Part shown: positions 7,002 through 12,795 of the stretch, in pieces
Position numbering within the stretch: position 1 is the first letter of the stretch
Layout: every line of letters begins with the position of its first letter
DNA from: Flemingiibacterium sp045534235
GTDB taxonomy: Bacteria > Bacillota > Clostridia > Oscillospirales > CAG-272
DNA: 12,795 nucleotides
Assembly: GCA_045534235.1 (NCBI GenBank)
Contig: JAZSJI010000020.1
Coordinates: 1-12,795 of the forward strand
Reading direction: 5' to 3'
Translations under genes and position numbers: made by a program
The notes under the pieces: model-generated
The model's database searches: none
Told to the model about the DNA's origin: nothing
What the model saw: only the letters and a program-made list of their open reading frames with translations

Positions 7002-7010
7002 TCTTATCGC

Positions 7011-7039
7011 TTGACAACTAACGTGAGATTTGGTATAAT
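7011..7039 (+). promoter_or_regulatory. Consensus sigma-A promoter of nth
   Basis: TTGACA (7011-7016) and TATAAT (7034-7039) both match consensus perfectly, with 17 bp between them, and TGG directly before the -10 adds an extended element. It begins 10 bp after the XRE stop codon. Expected transcription start is near 7046. The nth start follows after AAAGGAAAA. Confidence 0.95.
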
Positions 7040-7069
7040 TACAGTATCAAATCCCGAAAGGAAAACGCG

Positions 7070-7720
7070 ATGAGAAACAAGAAAACAGTCCTCGCCGAGG
7101 AGTTTTGCGAGAGGCTTGAGAAAATATATCCCGATGCGGTGTGTGCACTCGAATTCGGCGGCGAGGCGTGGAAGCTTCTCATAATGGGACGGCTGTCCGC
7201 GCAGTGTACCGATGCACGCGTAAACATCGTTTGCCGCGAGCTTTTCTCTCGCTACCCGACGCTTGAGGCGATCGCGGATTCGGAGCTTGTCGAGCTTGAA
7301 AATATCGTTCGCCCGTGCGGACTTTACAAAACCAAGGCAAAGAATATCAAGGACGCGTGCATTATGCTGCGCGACGAATACCGCGGCGTTTTGCCCGACA
7401 CCATGGACGAGCTTTTGAAGTTCCCCGGCGTTGGCCGCAAGATAGCCAATCTGCTGCTCGGCGACATCTACAAAAAGCCTGCGATAGTCACCGATACGCA
7501 CTGTATCCGTATCTGCGGACGCGTCGGACTATACCCCGAAAGCCTTAAAGACCCTCTAAAGATCGAGCGCATACTTGTGCCGCTGATACCGCCCGAAAAG
7601 CAGTCGGATTTTTGTCACCGCGTGGTGATGTTCGGGCGCGATATTTGCACGGCGCGCTCGCCGAAATGCGATGAATGCCCGATCTCCGATATATGCAAGC
7701 ATAAAAAAGCAACTGCTTAA
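7070..7720 (+). CDS. nth: Endonuclease III, bifunctional DNA glycosylase/AP lyase
   Basis: This 216-residue base-excision repair enzyme removes oxidised pyrimidines and cleaves the abasic site. The helix-hairpin-helix LLKFPGVGRKIANLLLG (115-131) carries the catalytic lysine K124. The catalytic aspartate is D142 in TDTHCIRI. The C-terminal [4Fe-4S] cluster has the expected spacing C193-x6-C200-x2-C203-x5-C209. Length and motif order are normal for Nth. AAAGGAAAA lies just upstream of the ATG, and the gene has its own consensus promoter, so it is probably monocistronic. The last codons (GCA ACT GCT TAA) form the left half of a terminator stem. The gene is convergent with the DHHW gene. Confidence 0.96.
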   Translation: MRNKKTVLAEEFCERLEKIYPDAVCALEFGGEAWKLLIMGRLSAQCTDARVNIVCRELFSRYPTLEAIADSELVELENIVRPCGLYKTKAKNIKDACIMLRDEYRGVLPDTMDELLKFPGVGRKIANLLLGDIYKKPAIVTDTHCIRICGRVGLYPESLKDPLKIERILVPLIPPEKQSDFCHRVVMFGRDICTARSPKCDECPISDICKHKKATA

Positions 7721-7734
7721 AGCGGTTGCTTTTT
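7708..7734. terminator. Bidirectional terminator between nth and the DHHW gene
   Basis: AGCAACTGCT and AGCGGTTGCT form a ten-pair stem with one T-G wobble and a TAA loop. It is followed by TTTT on the plus strand and preceded by AAAAAA, which gives a T-tract on the minus strand. It thus suits both convergent genes. The stem includes the end and stop codon of nth and ends 4 bp before the stop of the minus-strand operon. Confidence 0.88.
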
Positions 7735-7737
7735 CGT

Positions 7738-8895
7738 TTATTTCGCGCCTATTGTAAGCATCGTGAGGTTGCTTGCCGACACGAGGCTATCCATATTATA
7801 GATTATGAGCACCTTATCTGCGCCCGCCTCGCGTATCACGTCTGTGACGGGAAGCTTGTAGTAGCGCAGGTCGATAACGTCGAGGTCGAAGTGCATCGCG
7901 AGGAATGGAGCGAGCGAATGACCGAAGCTGTCCTTGATAAGCACGAGCGTTTCGCGCTCTTTTTGCGAGCCTTCAACGTATATCTTCACTCTGCCGTTGT
8001 TTCCGCCTATGAAGGCGCTGTACTTGTCCTTTTTGTCAAGGTACGAGCGATCGTAGAAGCCGTCTAATACCTCACCGCTGTCTACTATCTCGCACACGAA
8101 ATTTTCATCGCCGTCAAAGCGGAAAAACTCCATTTGATCGGGACTTATCCACTTCATACCTGCCTTTGACCACGTCGTGCCGTAGAACTTCTCGCTTACG
8201 ATCTCTCGGGTGAAATGCTCAAACGGATACGGCTCTATGCCATAGGACGAGATTATCTCGACGTAAGCGTAGTACGCGCCGAGCGTCGTCCAATGGTGGT
8301 CGGTGCGGTAGTAGACGTACTCGCCTGCCGCGGCGTGCTCGCGAAGCGGCGTGAGAATGTCGATCTGCGGCACGGTGAGATTTTCGTTAAGACGTGCAAA
8401 AGCCGCGTCGGAAACCTCGCGTGCGGGGTAAATGTCGGGCATATATCTGAAAAGTACGTCCTGCGAGCGCCCGGCTATAGCGACTGTTACGTCAAAATCG
8501 GGCGAGGCGGCAAAAGTGTTTATCGCCGAGATGTTTTTATCCATTACGGGATAGCTTGTGTAATCGGTTTTTGCGATGATATAGCCGTTCTTGCCAAGCA
8601 GGACGCCGTTGTTTTCTCGCTTGGTGAAAACGGTTTCCGCGACCGCCTTCGTGCCCACGAAAGCATTTCGAAGCGGCATTTGATCGGTGCAGTACGAGGC
8701 GATATCCTTCGTGAATTTGCCGCTCGTCAGCGACTCTACGCTAAAGCGCGGCAAGGTTTGCAGTACGCGGTTTTCCTCCTCGGAGAAGGCTTTATCGGGT
8801 GTTACAAGCATCGCGACGGCAAAGCCGTAGATTATAACAAGCAGACCGAGGGCTGTTATTACGTCGGCGGCGCTGAATTTTTTATCTTTTTTCAT
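7738..8895 (-). CDS. DHHW-family extracytoplasmic protein, partner of MBOAT acyltransferase
   Basis: This 385-residue protein has one N-terminal membrane segment (about 12-32) and an extracytoplasmic domain. It carries the family hallmark YRTDHHWTTLGAYYAY (D199, H200, H201, W202) and a late KDSFGHS block (S323), which together could form an SGNH/AlgJ-AlgX-like Ser-His-Asp site. FSEEENRVLQTLPRFS and YCTDQMPLRNAF after the anchor are typical of the DHHW family. Such proteins finish O-acetylation of surface polysaccharides with acyl groups passed across the membrane by an MBOAT protein, here encoded 14 bp upstream. A GGAGG ribosome site lies 6 nt before the ATG. It is the last gene of the operon. 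The acceptor polymer cannot be told from the sequence. Confidence 0.88.
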   Translation of the reverse strand: MKKDKKFSAADVITALGLLVIIYGFAVAMLVTPDKAFSEEENRVLQTLPRFSVESLTSGKFTKDIASYCTDQMPLRNAFVGTKAVAETVFTKRENNGVLLGKNGYIIAKTDYTSYPVMDKNISAINTFAASPDFDVTVAIAGRSQDVLFRYMPDIYPAREVSDAAFARLNENLTVPQIDILTPLREHAAAGEYVYYRTDHHWTTLGAYYAYVEIISSYGIEPYPFEHFTREIVSEKFYGTTWSKAGMKWISPDQMEFFRFDGDENFVCEIVDSGEVLDGFYDRSYLDKKDKYSAFIGGNNGRVKIYVEGSQKERETLVLIKDSFGHSLAPFLAMHFDLDVIDLRYYKLPVTDVIREAGADKVLIIYNMDSLVSASNLTMLTIGAK

Positions 8896-8909
8896 TTAGC
8901 ACCTCCGAG

Positions 8910-10322
8910 TTAAAACCTAAAGTATAAGAATGGATTGTACGACGAATCCACAAGATACGCAAGGCAAATAAGCGTTGCCGCGATGCCTACGGCTGAGAAA
9001 ACAACGCGCATAGCACCCGATCTTTCGGTTAGCTTACGGTAAAGCTTCTTCGGAAGCGGTGTACACGCGATAACGAGTACTGCAAAAAAGAGAAGGTTGC
9101 GTACGAGATTGTAAACGTCAAGTCCGCTGGCGAGCGATGATACGCCAACTCCAAACATATTTCCAAGGTAGACCGTGCCGGCGGATAGGTCCTCGAACAC
9201 GAAGAGAAGCCAACCGAAAAGCACGAAGAAAAGCGTGTAAACGCGCGAAATTATCGCGGGGGCGCGTTCAAGCCACTTTAGTAGGAAGAGCTTTTCTATC
9301 ATAAGCAGCACGAAATAGTAAAGTCCCCACAGAATATAGTTCCAGCTCGCGCCATGCCAGAAGCCCGTCAAGAACCACACGACGAAAATGTTGCGAAGCT
9401 GCTTTAGCTTTGAGGTGCGGTTGCCGCCGAGCGGAATGTAAACGTAGTCGCGGAACCAAACGCCAAGCGAAATGTGCCAGCGACGCCAGAATTCCGTGAT
9501 GCTCTTTGAAATATACGGGTAGTTGAAGTTCTCCATAAAGCGAAAACCGATCATTTTGCCAAGACCGATCGCCATATCGGAATAGCCCGAAAAGTCAAAG
9601 TATATTTGGAAAGAGTAGCATATTATACCGATCCACGCGCCGAGCACCGTGCGCTCGTCCGTCGGAACGTCGCGGAAATATTCCCAAAGCTGTCCGGCGG
9701 TGTTCGCGAGAAGCACCTTCTTGCACATACCCGCGATAAACGTGCGCGTGCCCTCGGCGAACAGCGAAACGCCGTGGTCGCGGCAGGCGAGTTGATTGGC
9801 GACGTCCTTGTAGCGCACTATCGGGCCCGCAATAAGCTGTGGGTACAGCGTTACGTACGCGCCGAACGAGGCGATGTTCTTCTGTGCCGCCGTATCGAGG
9901 CGGTAAACGTCGATGACGTAGGAGAGCGCCTGGAAGGTGTAGAACGAGATGCCTATAGGTAGCTCAAGATTAAGCGTCGGTATGCCTCTGAATATCGGGA
10001 TAATATGCAGGTTGGACACGAAGAAATCGTAATATTTGAAAAATCCGAGTATCGCGAGGTTGATGACCACCGCGGCAATAAGACACGCCCTTGCGCTACG
10101 CTTATTGCCGCCTTGCAGGTTTTTCTCAACGAGCAGGCCGAACACGTAGTCGACGATTATGGTGAACACCATAAGAAATACGTACATCGGCTCGCCCCAA
10201 CCGTAGAAAACAAGGCTTACCGCGAGCAGTACGATATTGCGCGCCTTCATAGGCACGATAAAATAAATAAGCAGAGTTACCGTCAAATACAGAAGCAGGA
10301 ACTCAAGGCTTGAGAAGACCAT
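8910..10322 (-). CDS. MBOAT-family membrane O-acyltransferase (AlgI/DltB-like)
   Basis: This 470-residue polytopic membrane protein carries all landmark segments of the AlgI-type MBOAT family. These are LPIGISFYTFQALSYVIDVYR (121-141), LYPQLIAGPIVRY (159-171), FDFSGYSDMAIGLGKMIGF (242-260), TEFWRRWHISLGVWFRDYVYIPLGGNR (276-302, H283) and TGFWHGASWNYILWGLYY (319-336) with the catalytic histidine H323. Proteins of this type move acyl groups across the cytoplasmic membrane for O-acetylation of polysaccharides or for D-alanylation. No dltA/C genes are present and the next gene is a DHHW protein, so polysaccharide O-acylation is more likely than teichoic-acid D-alanylation. GGAGG lies 5 nt before the ATG, and 15 bp separate the gene from the mreB-like gene. 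Confidence 0.93.
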   Translation of the reverse strand: MVFSSLEFLLLYLTVTLLIYFIVPMKARNIVLLAVSLVFYGWGEPMYVFLMVFTIIVDYVFGLLVEKNLQGGNKRSARACLIAAVVINLAILGFFKYYDFFVSNLHIIPIFRGIPTLNLELPIGISFYTFQALSYVIDVYRLDTAAQKNIASFGAYVTLYPQLIAGPIVRYKDVANQLACRDHGVSLFAEGTRTFIAGMCKKVLLANTAGQLWEYFRDVPTDERTVLGAWIGIICYSFQIYFDFSGYSDMAIGLGKMIGFRFMENFNYPYISKSITEFWRRWHISLGVWFRDYVYIPLGGNRTSKLKQLRNIFVVWFLTGFWHGASWNYILWGLYYFVLLMIEKLFLLKWLERAPAIISRVYTLFFVLFGWLLFVFEDLSAGTVYLGNMFGVGVSSLASGLDVYNLVRNLLFFAVLVIACTPLPKKLYRKLTERSGAMRVVFSAVGIAATLICLAYLVDSSYNPFLYFRF

Positions 10323-10337
10323 TTTGCCCTCCGAGTT

Positions 10338-11306
10338 TTATTTGTAGTTGTCGAGCATACGTCCAAGTCCGTTTGCCACGCAGTCGAGCGGCTCGCTTGC
10401 AACGGTGACCTCGCGTCCGAGCTTTCCCGTGACGTATTCGCCAATGCCGGGCAGCATAGCGCCGCCGCCCGCGAGAACGATGCTTTCGGCCGAGGATTTG
10501 AGTGTGCCGTGCTGCGGAAGGTTTGCGAGCAGCTTATAAAGCGTATTTGCAACGCTCTCGGTCTGGTATGTACACAACGGCAAAATTTCTGCTGTCGTAA
10601 CCGTTCTGCTCTTTGGCATACCGGTCACATTGTCGAGCCCCGACAGAGTTATCGCTGCTTCGTTGCCGTCAAGCGAAAGCTTGTGCTTTGCTTCTCGCGC
10701 CGCCGCGAGCGATATGGCAAGCCCGTATTTGCGCACCATATAGTTGGTGATGGCCGCATCTACCGCTTCGCCTCCAAAGGGGACCGTTTCCACGCGAAGG
10801 ATCTCGCCGCGGCGTATGTACGACGCTTCGACGGAGCCTGCGCCTATATCGCATATGATGTCGCCGGAGTAACCGTCACCGTCGCACGTTGCTGCGCTGA
10901 CTCCGCTGCCGCCAAATGCCGCTAAAGCTGCGTCAACGAGAAGAACGCGCCCTGTTCGACAATCTCCGAGCGCACGGGTGAGAAGCTCGCGGCTTTTTGC
11001 GCCGAGCGCGTATTTGACTGCACAAATGATATGCTTTTTTTGCTTGGGAGCTACTATTTCAAGACAGCGGTCAAGAATTTCTGCGGTCAGATTGAAGTCG
11101 GTTATTTCGCCGTTTACAATAGGTCGACGTATGGTGACCGTGCCGGGGGCTCTTGTGCGTATAAGCGACGCCTCGGAGCCAACTGCGATGACGTTTCCGT
11201 TTGCGTCAACAGCGGCGATGTTCGGCTCTCGAAGTACGATACCCTTATCCTTTTGGTATATTTCAACTGTGCGTGTGCCGAAGTCCACGCCAAGATAAAC
11301 CGCCAT
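10338..11306 (-). CDS. Divergent MreB-like actin homologue
   Basis: This 322-residue protein aligns along its length with MreB: GIVLREPNIAAVD (22-34), VTIRRPIVNGEITDFNLTAEIL (57-78), DIGAGSVEASYI (153-164), VPFGGEAVDAAI and VLAGGGAMLPGIGEYV (277-292). Key sites are altered. The first phosphate loop reads DFGTRTVEI (8-16) instead of DLGTANTLV. The hydrolysis-linked EEPMAAAIGAG segment reads DAALAAFGGSG, losing the glutamate before the proline. The second loop is GAGSVE, not GGGTTE. It may bind nucleotide without normal hydrolysis, or be a specialised paralogue of the main MreB. AGGAGG lies 5 nt before the ATG, inside maf, and the stop and start overlap as TAATG, implying translational coupling. 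It precedes the MBOAT/DHHW pair. Confidence 0.82.
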   Translation of the reverse strand: MAVYLGVDFGTRTVEIYQKDKGIVLREPNIAAVDANGNVIAVGSEASLIRTRAPGTVTIRRPIVNGEITDFNLTAEILDRCLEIVAPKQKKHIICAVKYALGAKSRELLTRALGDCRTGRVLLVDAALAAFGGSGVSAATCDGDGYSGDIICDIGAGSVEASYIRRGEILRVETVPFGGEAVDAAITNYMVRKYGLAISLAAAREAKHKLSLDGNEAAITLSGLDNVTGMPKSRTVTTAEILPLCTYQTESVANTLYKLLANLPQHGTLKSSAESIVLAGGGAMLPGIGEYVTGKLGREVTVASEPLDCVANGLGRMLDNYK

Positions 11307-11917
11307 TATTGCCTCCTGATTTTTCCGATATATTCGCTCGAAAGAAGTCCGAACTCTTTCTCGAGAAGCTCGCGAAGTCTTGCTATTGGCAGACCGACTA
11401 CGTTATAGTAGTCGCCGTGAAGCTCGTTTACGAAAAAACCGCCGATTCCTTGAACGGCATATGAGCCTGCCTTGTCCATCGGCTCTTTCGTGCTGACGTA
11501 GAAATCTATCTCCGCCTCGCTTATATTGCCGAAAACCACCTTTGTTTCAACGGCGTCGGTGACGCATTTGCCGCGTCCGACAAGAGCAATGCCCGTCCAT
11601 ACGGAGTGGGTGCGTCCGGAAAGCGACATAAGCGTTTGCTTGGCGTCCTCCTCGCTCTGCGGTTTGCCCAAAATGCGCTCGCCGTCGCACACTACTGTGT
11701 CGGCGCCTATGACGATATAGTCGCCCGATGCATCGAGCGTGCCTTCGACGGCTTTTGCCTTCAAAAGTGCAAGCTCGCGAACGAGCTTGTCAGGCGAGAG
11801 GCTTTTAACCCGGCTTTCGTCGCAGTCGGAAACGATTACCTTAAAGTCCATACCGAGCATTGAAAGAAGCTCGCGTCGGCGCGGAGAATTTGACGCTAAA
11901 ATAAACTCGGGTGTCAT
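11306..11917 (-). CDS. maf: Maf-family nucleoside triphosphate pyrophosphatase
   Basis: This 203-residue Maf/Ham1-like protein hydrolyses non-canonical or damaged nucleoside triphosphates (dTTP/UTP-type in YhdE-like members) and is linked to septum control in Bacillus. Visible motifs are ILASNSPRRRELL (6-18), GADTVV (71-76) with the catalytic aspartate D73, ILGKPQS (82-88), SLSGRTHSVWTGI (98-110) and GDYYNVVGLP (168-177). I chose the ATG at 11917 because the Maf signature starts there. The longer frame reads through the upstream membrane gene in another phase. The start overlaps the upstream stop as ATGA, and GGGAGG lies 12 nt before. In many Firmicutes maf lies directly upstream of mre genes, as it does here. 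Confidence 0.95.
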   Translation of the reverse strand: MTPEFILASNSPRRRELLSMLGMDFKVIVSDCDESRVKSLSPDKLVRELALLKAKAVEGTLDASGDYIVIGADTVVCDGERILGKPQSEEDAKQTLMSLSGRTHSVWTGIALVGRGKCVTDAVETKVVFGNISEAEIDFYVSTKEPMDKAGSYAVQGIGGFFVNELHGDYYNVVGLPIARLRELLEKEFGLLSSEYIGKIRRQ

Positions 11918-12168
11918 TTTGCTATAGCCCTCCCGATGATAAAAGAGAGAACGATGAAAATTACGACGGAAAGCGTCAGATCGATGCTTACGGCAAAGGT
12001 GAGCTGCATCACGCCGAGATTTAGCACAAGCGGGGAAGCCATACCGAAGTTGAGGCCGTATGCAAGCCACGAAAGGAAGCTTACGTCCTTGCAGATGTTA
12101 GCGACGAACGTGCCGACCACAACGCCTATGAGAACTAAAAAAAGATTGAAAAATTTGCGTCTTGTCAT
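11914..12168 (-). CDS. Small membrane protein, DUF4321-like
   Basis: This 84-residue protein has a basic N-terminus (MTRRKFF), a hydrophobic segment (LFLVLIGVVVGTFVANI), a middle stretch with YGLNFGMASPLVLNLGVMQLTFAVSIDLTL, and a second membrane segment (SVVIFIVLSFIIGRAI). This layout matches the clostridial DUF4321 family, which I recall as commonly lying next to maf. Function is unknown. The start at 12168 is fixed by AAGGAGG a few bases upstream. The longer frame to 12300 overlaps dut out of phase and is unlikely. It lies 10 bp after dut and shares an ATGA overlap with maf. Confidence 0.8.
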   Translation of the reverse strand: MTRRKFFNLFLVLIGVVVGTFVANICKDVSFLSWLAYGLNFGMASPLVLNLGVMQLTFAVSIDLTLSVVIFIVLSFIIGRAIAK

Positions 12169-12178
12169 AACGTCCTCC

Positions 12179-12625
12179 TTATTTCTTTCCGGTCGAGCCA
12201 AAGCCGCCCTCGCCGCGTTCTGTTTCGTCAAGCTCGTTAGTGAGAATAAGATTTGCCGTGAAAACTGGCATAAACATAAGCTGTGCCACGCGCTCGCCAA
12301 CCTTTATCGTATACGGGGCGTCGGACACGTTGATAAGCGATGCGCATATCTCTCCTCGATAATCGCTGTCGATAACGCCGATTCCGTTCGTGGTGGTGAT
12401 GCCGTGCTTTAAGGAAAGGCCGCTTCTTGCGGCAAGAACCGCCACAACGCCGCGCGTTTCGGGAGCGATGGCGATTCCCGTCGGAATTAGCACTCGCTGA
12501 CCCGGCGCTACGGTAACGTCACCGTCTGCGGCACTGCGAAGGTCTACGGCCGCGGAGCCGTCAGTCGCGTATTCGGGAAGGGCAACACCCTCGCGAAGAA
12601 GCTTTATTTTTACGTTCACGTTCAT
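12179..12625 (-). CDS. dut: Deoxyuridine 5'-triphosphate nucleotidohydrolase (dUTPase)
   Basis: This is a 148-residue trimeric-type dUTPase that converts dUTP to dUMP and pyrophosphate, keeping uracil out of DNA. All five motifs are visible: SAAVDLRSA (24-32), PTGIAI (48-53) with the neighbouring ARSGLSLKHGI (66-76), GIGVIDSDYRGEI (81-93), GERVAQLMF (110-118) and the C-terminal RGEGGFGSTG (137-146), which closes over the active site. The start at 12625 is supported by AAGGAGA about 9 nt upstream and a natural N-terminus. The upstream 17-codon extension lies inside the previous gene. The start codon overlaps the upstream stop as ATGA. Confidence 0.96.
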   Translation of the reverse strand: MNVNVKIKLLREGVALPEYATDGSAAVDLRSAADGDVTVAPGQRVLIPTGIAIAPETRGVVAVLAARSGLSLKHGITTTNGIGVIDSDYRGEICASLINVSDAPYTIKVGERVAQLMFMPVFTANLILTNELDETERGEGGFGSTGKK

Positions 12626-12795
12626 TTTGAAATTCTCCTTATTCCGCCCTCGGGCGATTTTTGAGCCTTGCCGCAAAGCAAATCGGCGGCGTAGTCGGCT
12701 GATTCGTCTGTGAAGATATAGTGGCCGCCCTTTATACGGTATTTTATAAGCTCGTCCTTTTTGTCCGCCATAAAGACGGGAACGCTGTTGTACAT
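12622..12795 (-). CDS. C-terminal part of an unidentified protein, cut by the right edge
   Basis: The minus-strand frame is open from the right edge to a TGA that overlaps the dut start codon as ATGA. It encodes 57 residues beginning MYNSVPVFMADKKDELIKY and ending GGIRRISK. The codon use resembles the neighbouring genes and the 4-bp overlap indicates a true operon member. An ATG lies exactly at the window edge (12793-12795), but no upstream sequence is available to decide whether it is the start. The visible part contains no domain I recognise, and no function is proposed. Confidence 0.65.
   Translation of the reverse strand: MYNSVPVFMADKKDELIKYRIKGGHYIFTDESADYAADLLCGKAQKSPEGGIRRISK

Noticed and set aside
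8215..8913. 232-codon plus-strand open frame opposite the DHHW gene
   Set aside because: The opposite strand encodes a full DHHW protein with its ribosome site and neighbours. The plus-strand translation is arginine- and cysteine-rich and unlike any family.
11918..12070. 51-codon N-terminal extension of maf
   Set aside because: It runs out of phase through the DUF4321-like gene. The Maf signature and the ATGA overlap support the start at 11917.

Overview
The window looks like chromosome from an anaerobic, endospore-forming Clostridia-type Firmicute, probably an uncultured or gut lineage. This is inferred from an Nfn-type electron-bifurcating transhydrogenase, a full-length SpoIIE, a MinD-MgsA neighbourhood, a small DUF4321-like membrane protein beside Maf, strong AGGAGG ribosome binding sites and sigma-A type promoters. 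Base composition is near 50% G+C. I see no tRNA, rRNA, CRISPR array, transposase or phage structural gene.

Layout. (1) 1-1190, plus strand: the end of a MinD-family ATPase whose start lies outside the window, then a methylglyoxal-synthase family gene, closed by a strong terminator. (2) 1202-3568, minus strand: nfnA-nfnB, read from a well-formed promoter. (3) 3710-6230, plus strand: spoIIE, divergent from nfnA, with a possible Spo0A-type promoter. (4) 6236-7001: an AT-richer pair of divergent small genes, a SLOG-like protein and an XRE-type regulator. Their 5' leaders are mirror copies of each other. (5) 7011-7734: endonuclease III with its own consensus promoter and a bidirectional terminator that overlaps its stop codon. 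(6) 7738-12795, minus strand: a tightly packed operon in the order unknown partial gene, dut, DUF4321-like, maf, mreB-like, MBOAT acyltransferase, DHHW protein. Gaps in this operon are 15 bp or less and three junctions overlap.

How the genes work together. Most of the content is core clostridial physiology: division-site selection, redox balancing, sporulation, base-excision repair, nucleotide-pool sanitation and cell-envelope modification. The long minus-strand operon joins nucleotide housekeeping (Dut, Maf) to an actin-like cytoskeletal protein and to a two-protein polysaccharide O-acylation machine. This suggests that the acylation step is tied to wall growth.

I did not find a clearly new defence or mobile system. 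The points most worth a second look are the methylglyoxal-synthase homologue that lacks several catalytic residues, the degenerate MreB coupled to MBOAT/DHHW, and the mirrored regulatory region between the SLOG and XRE genes.
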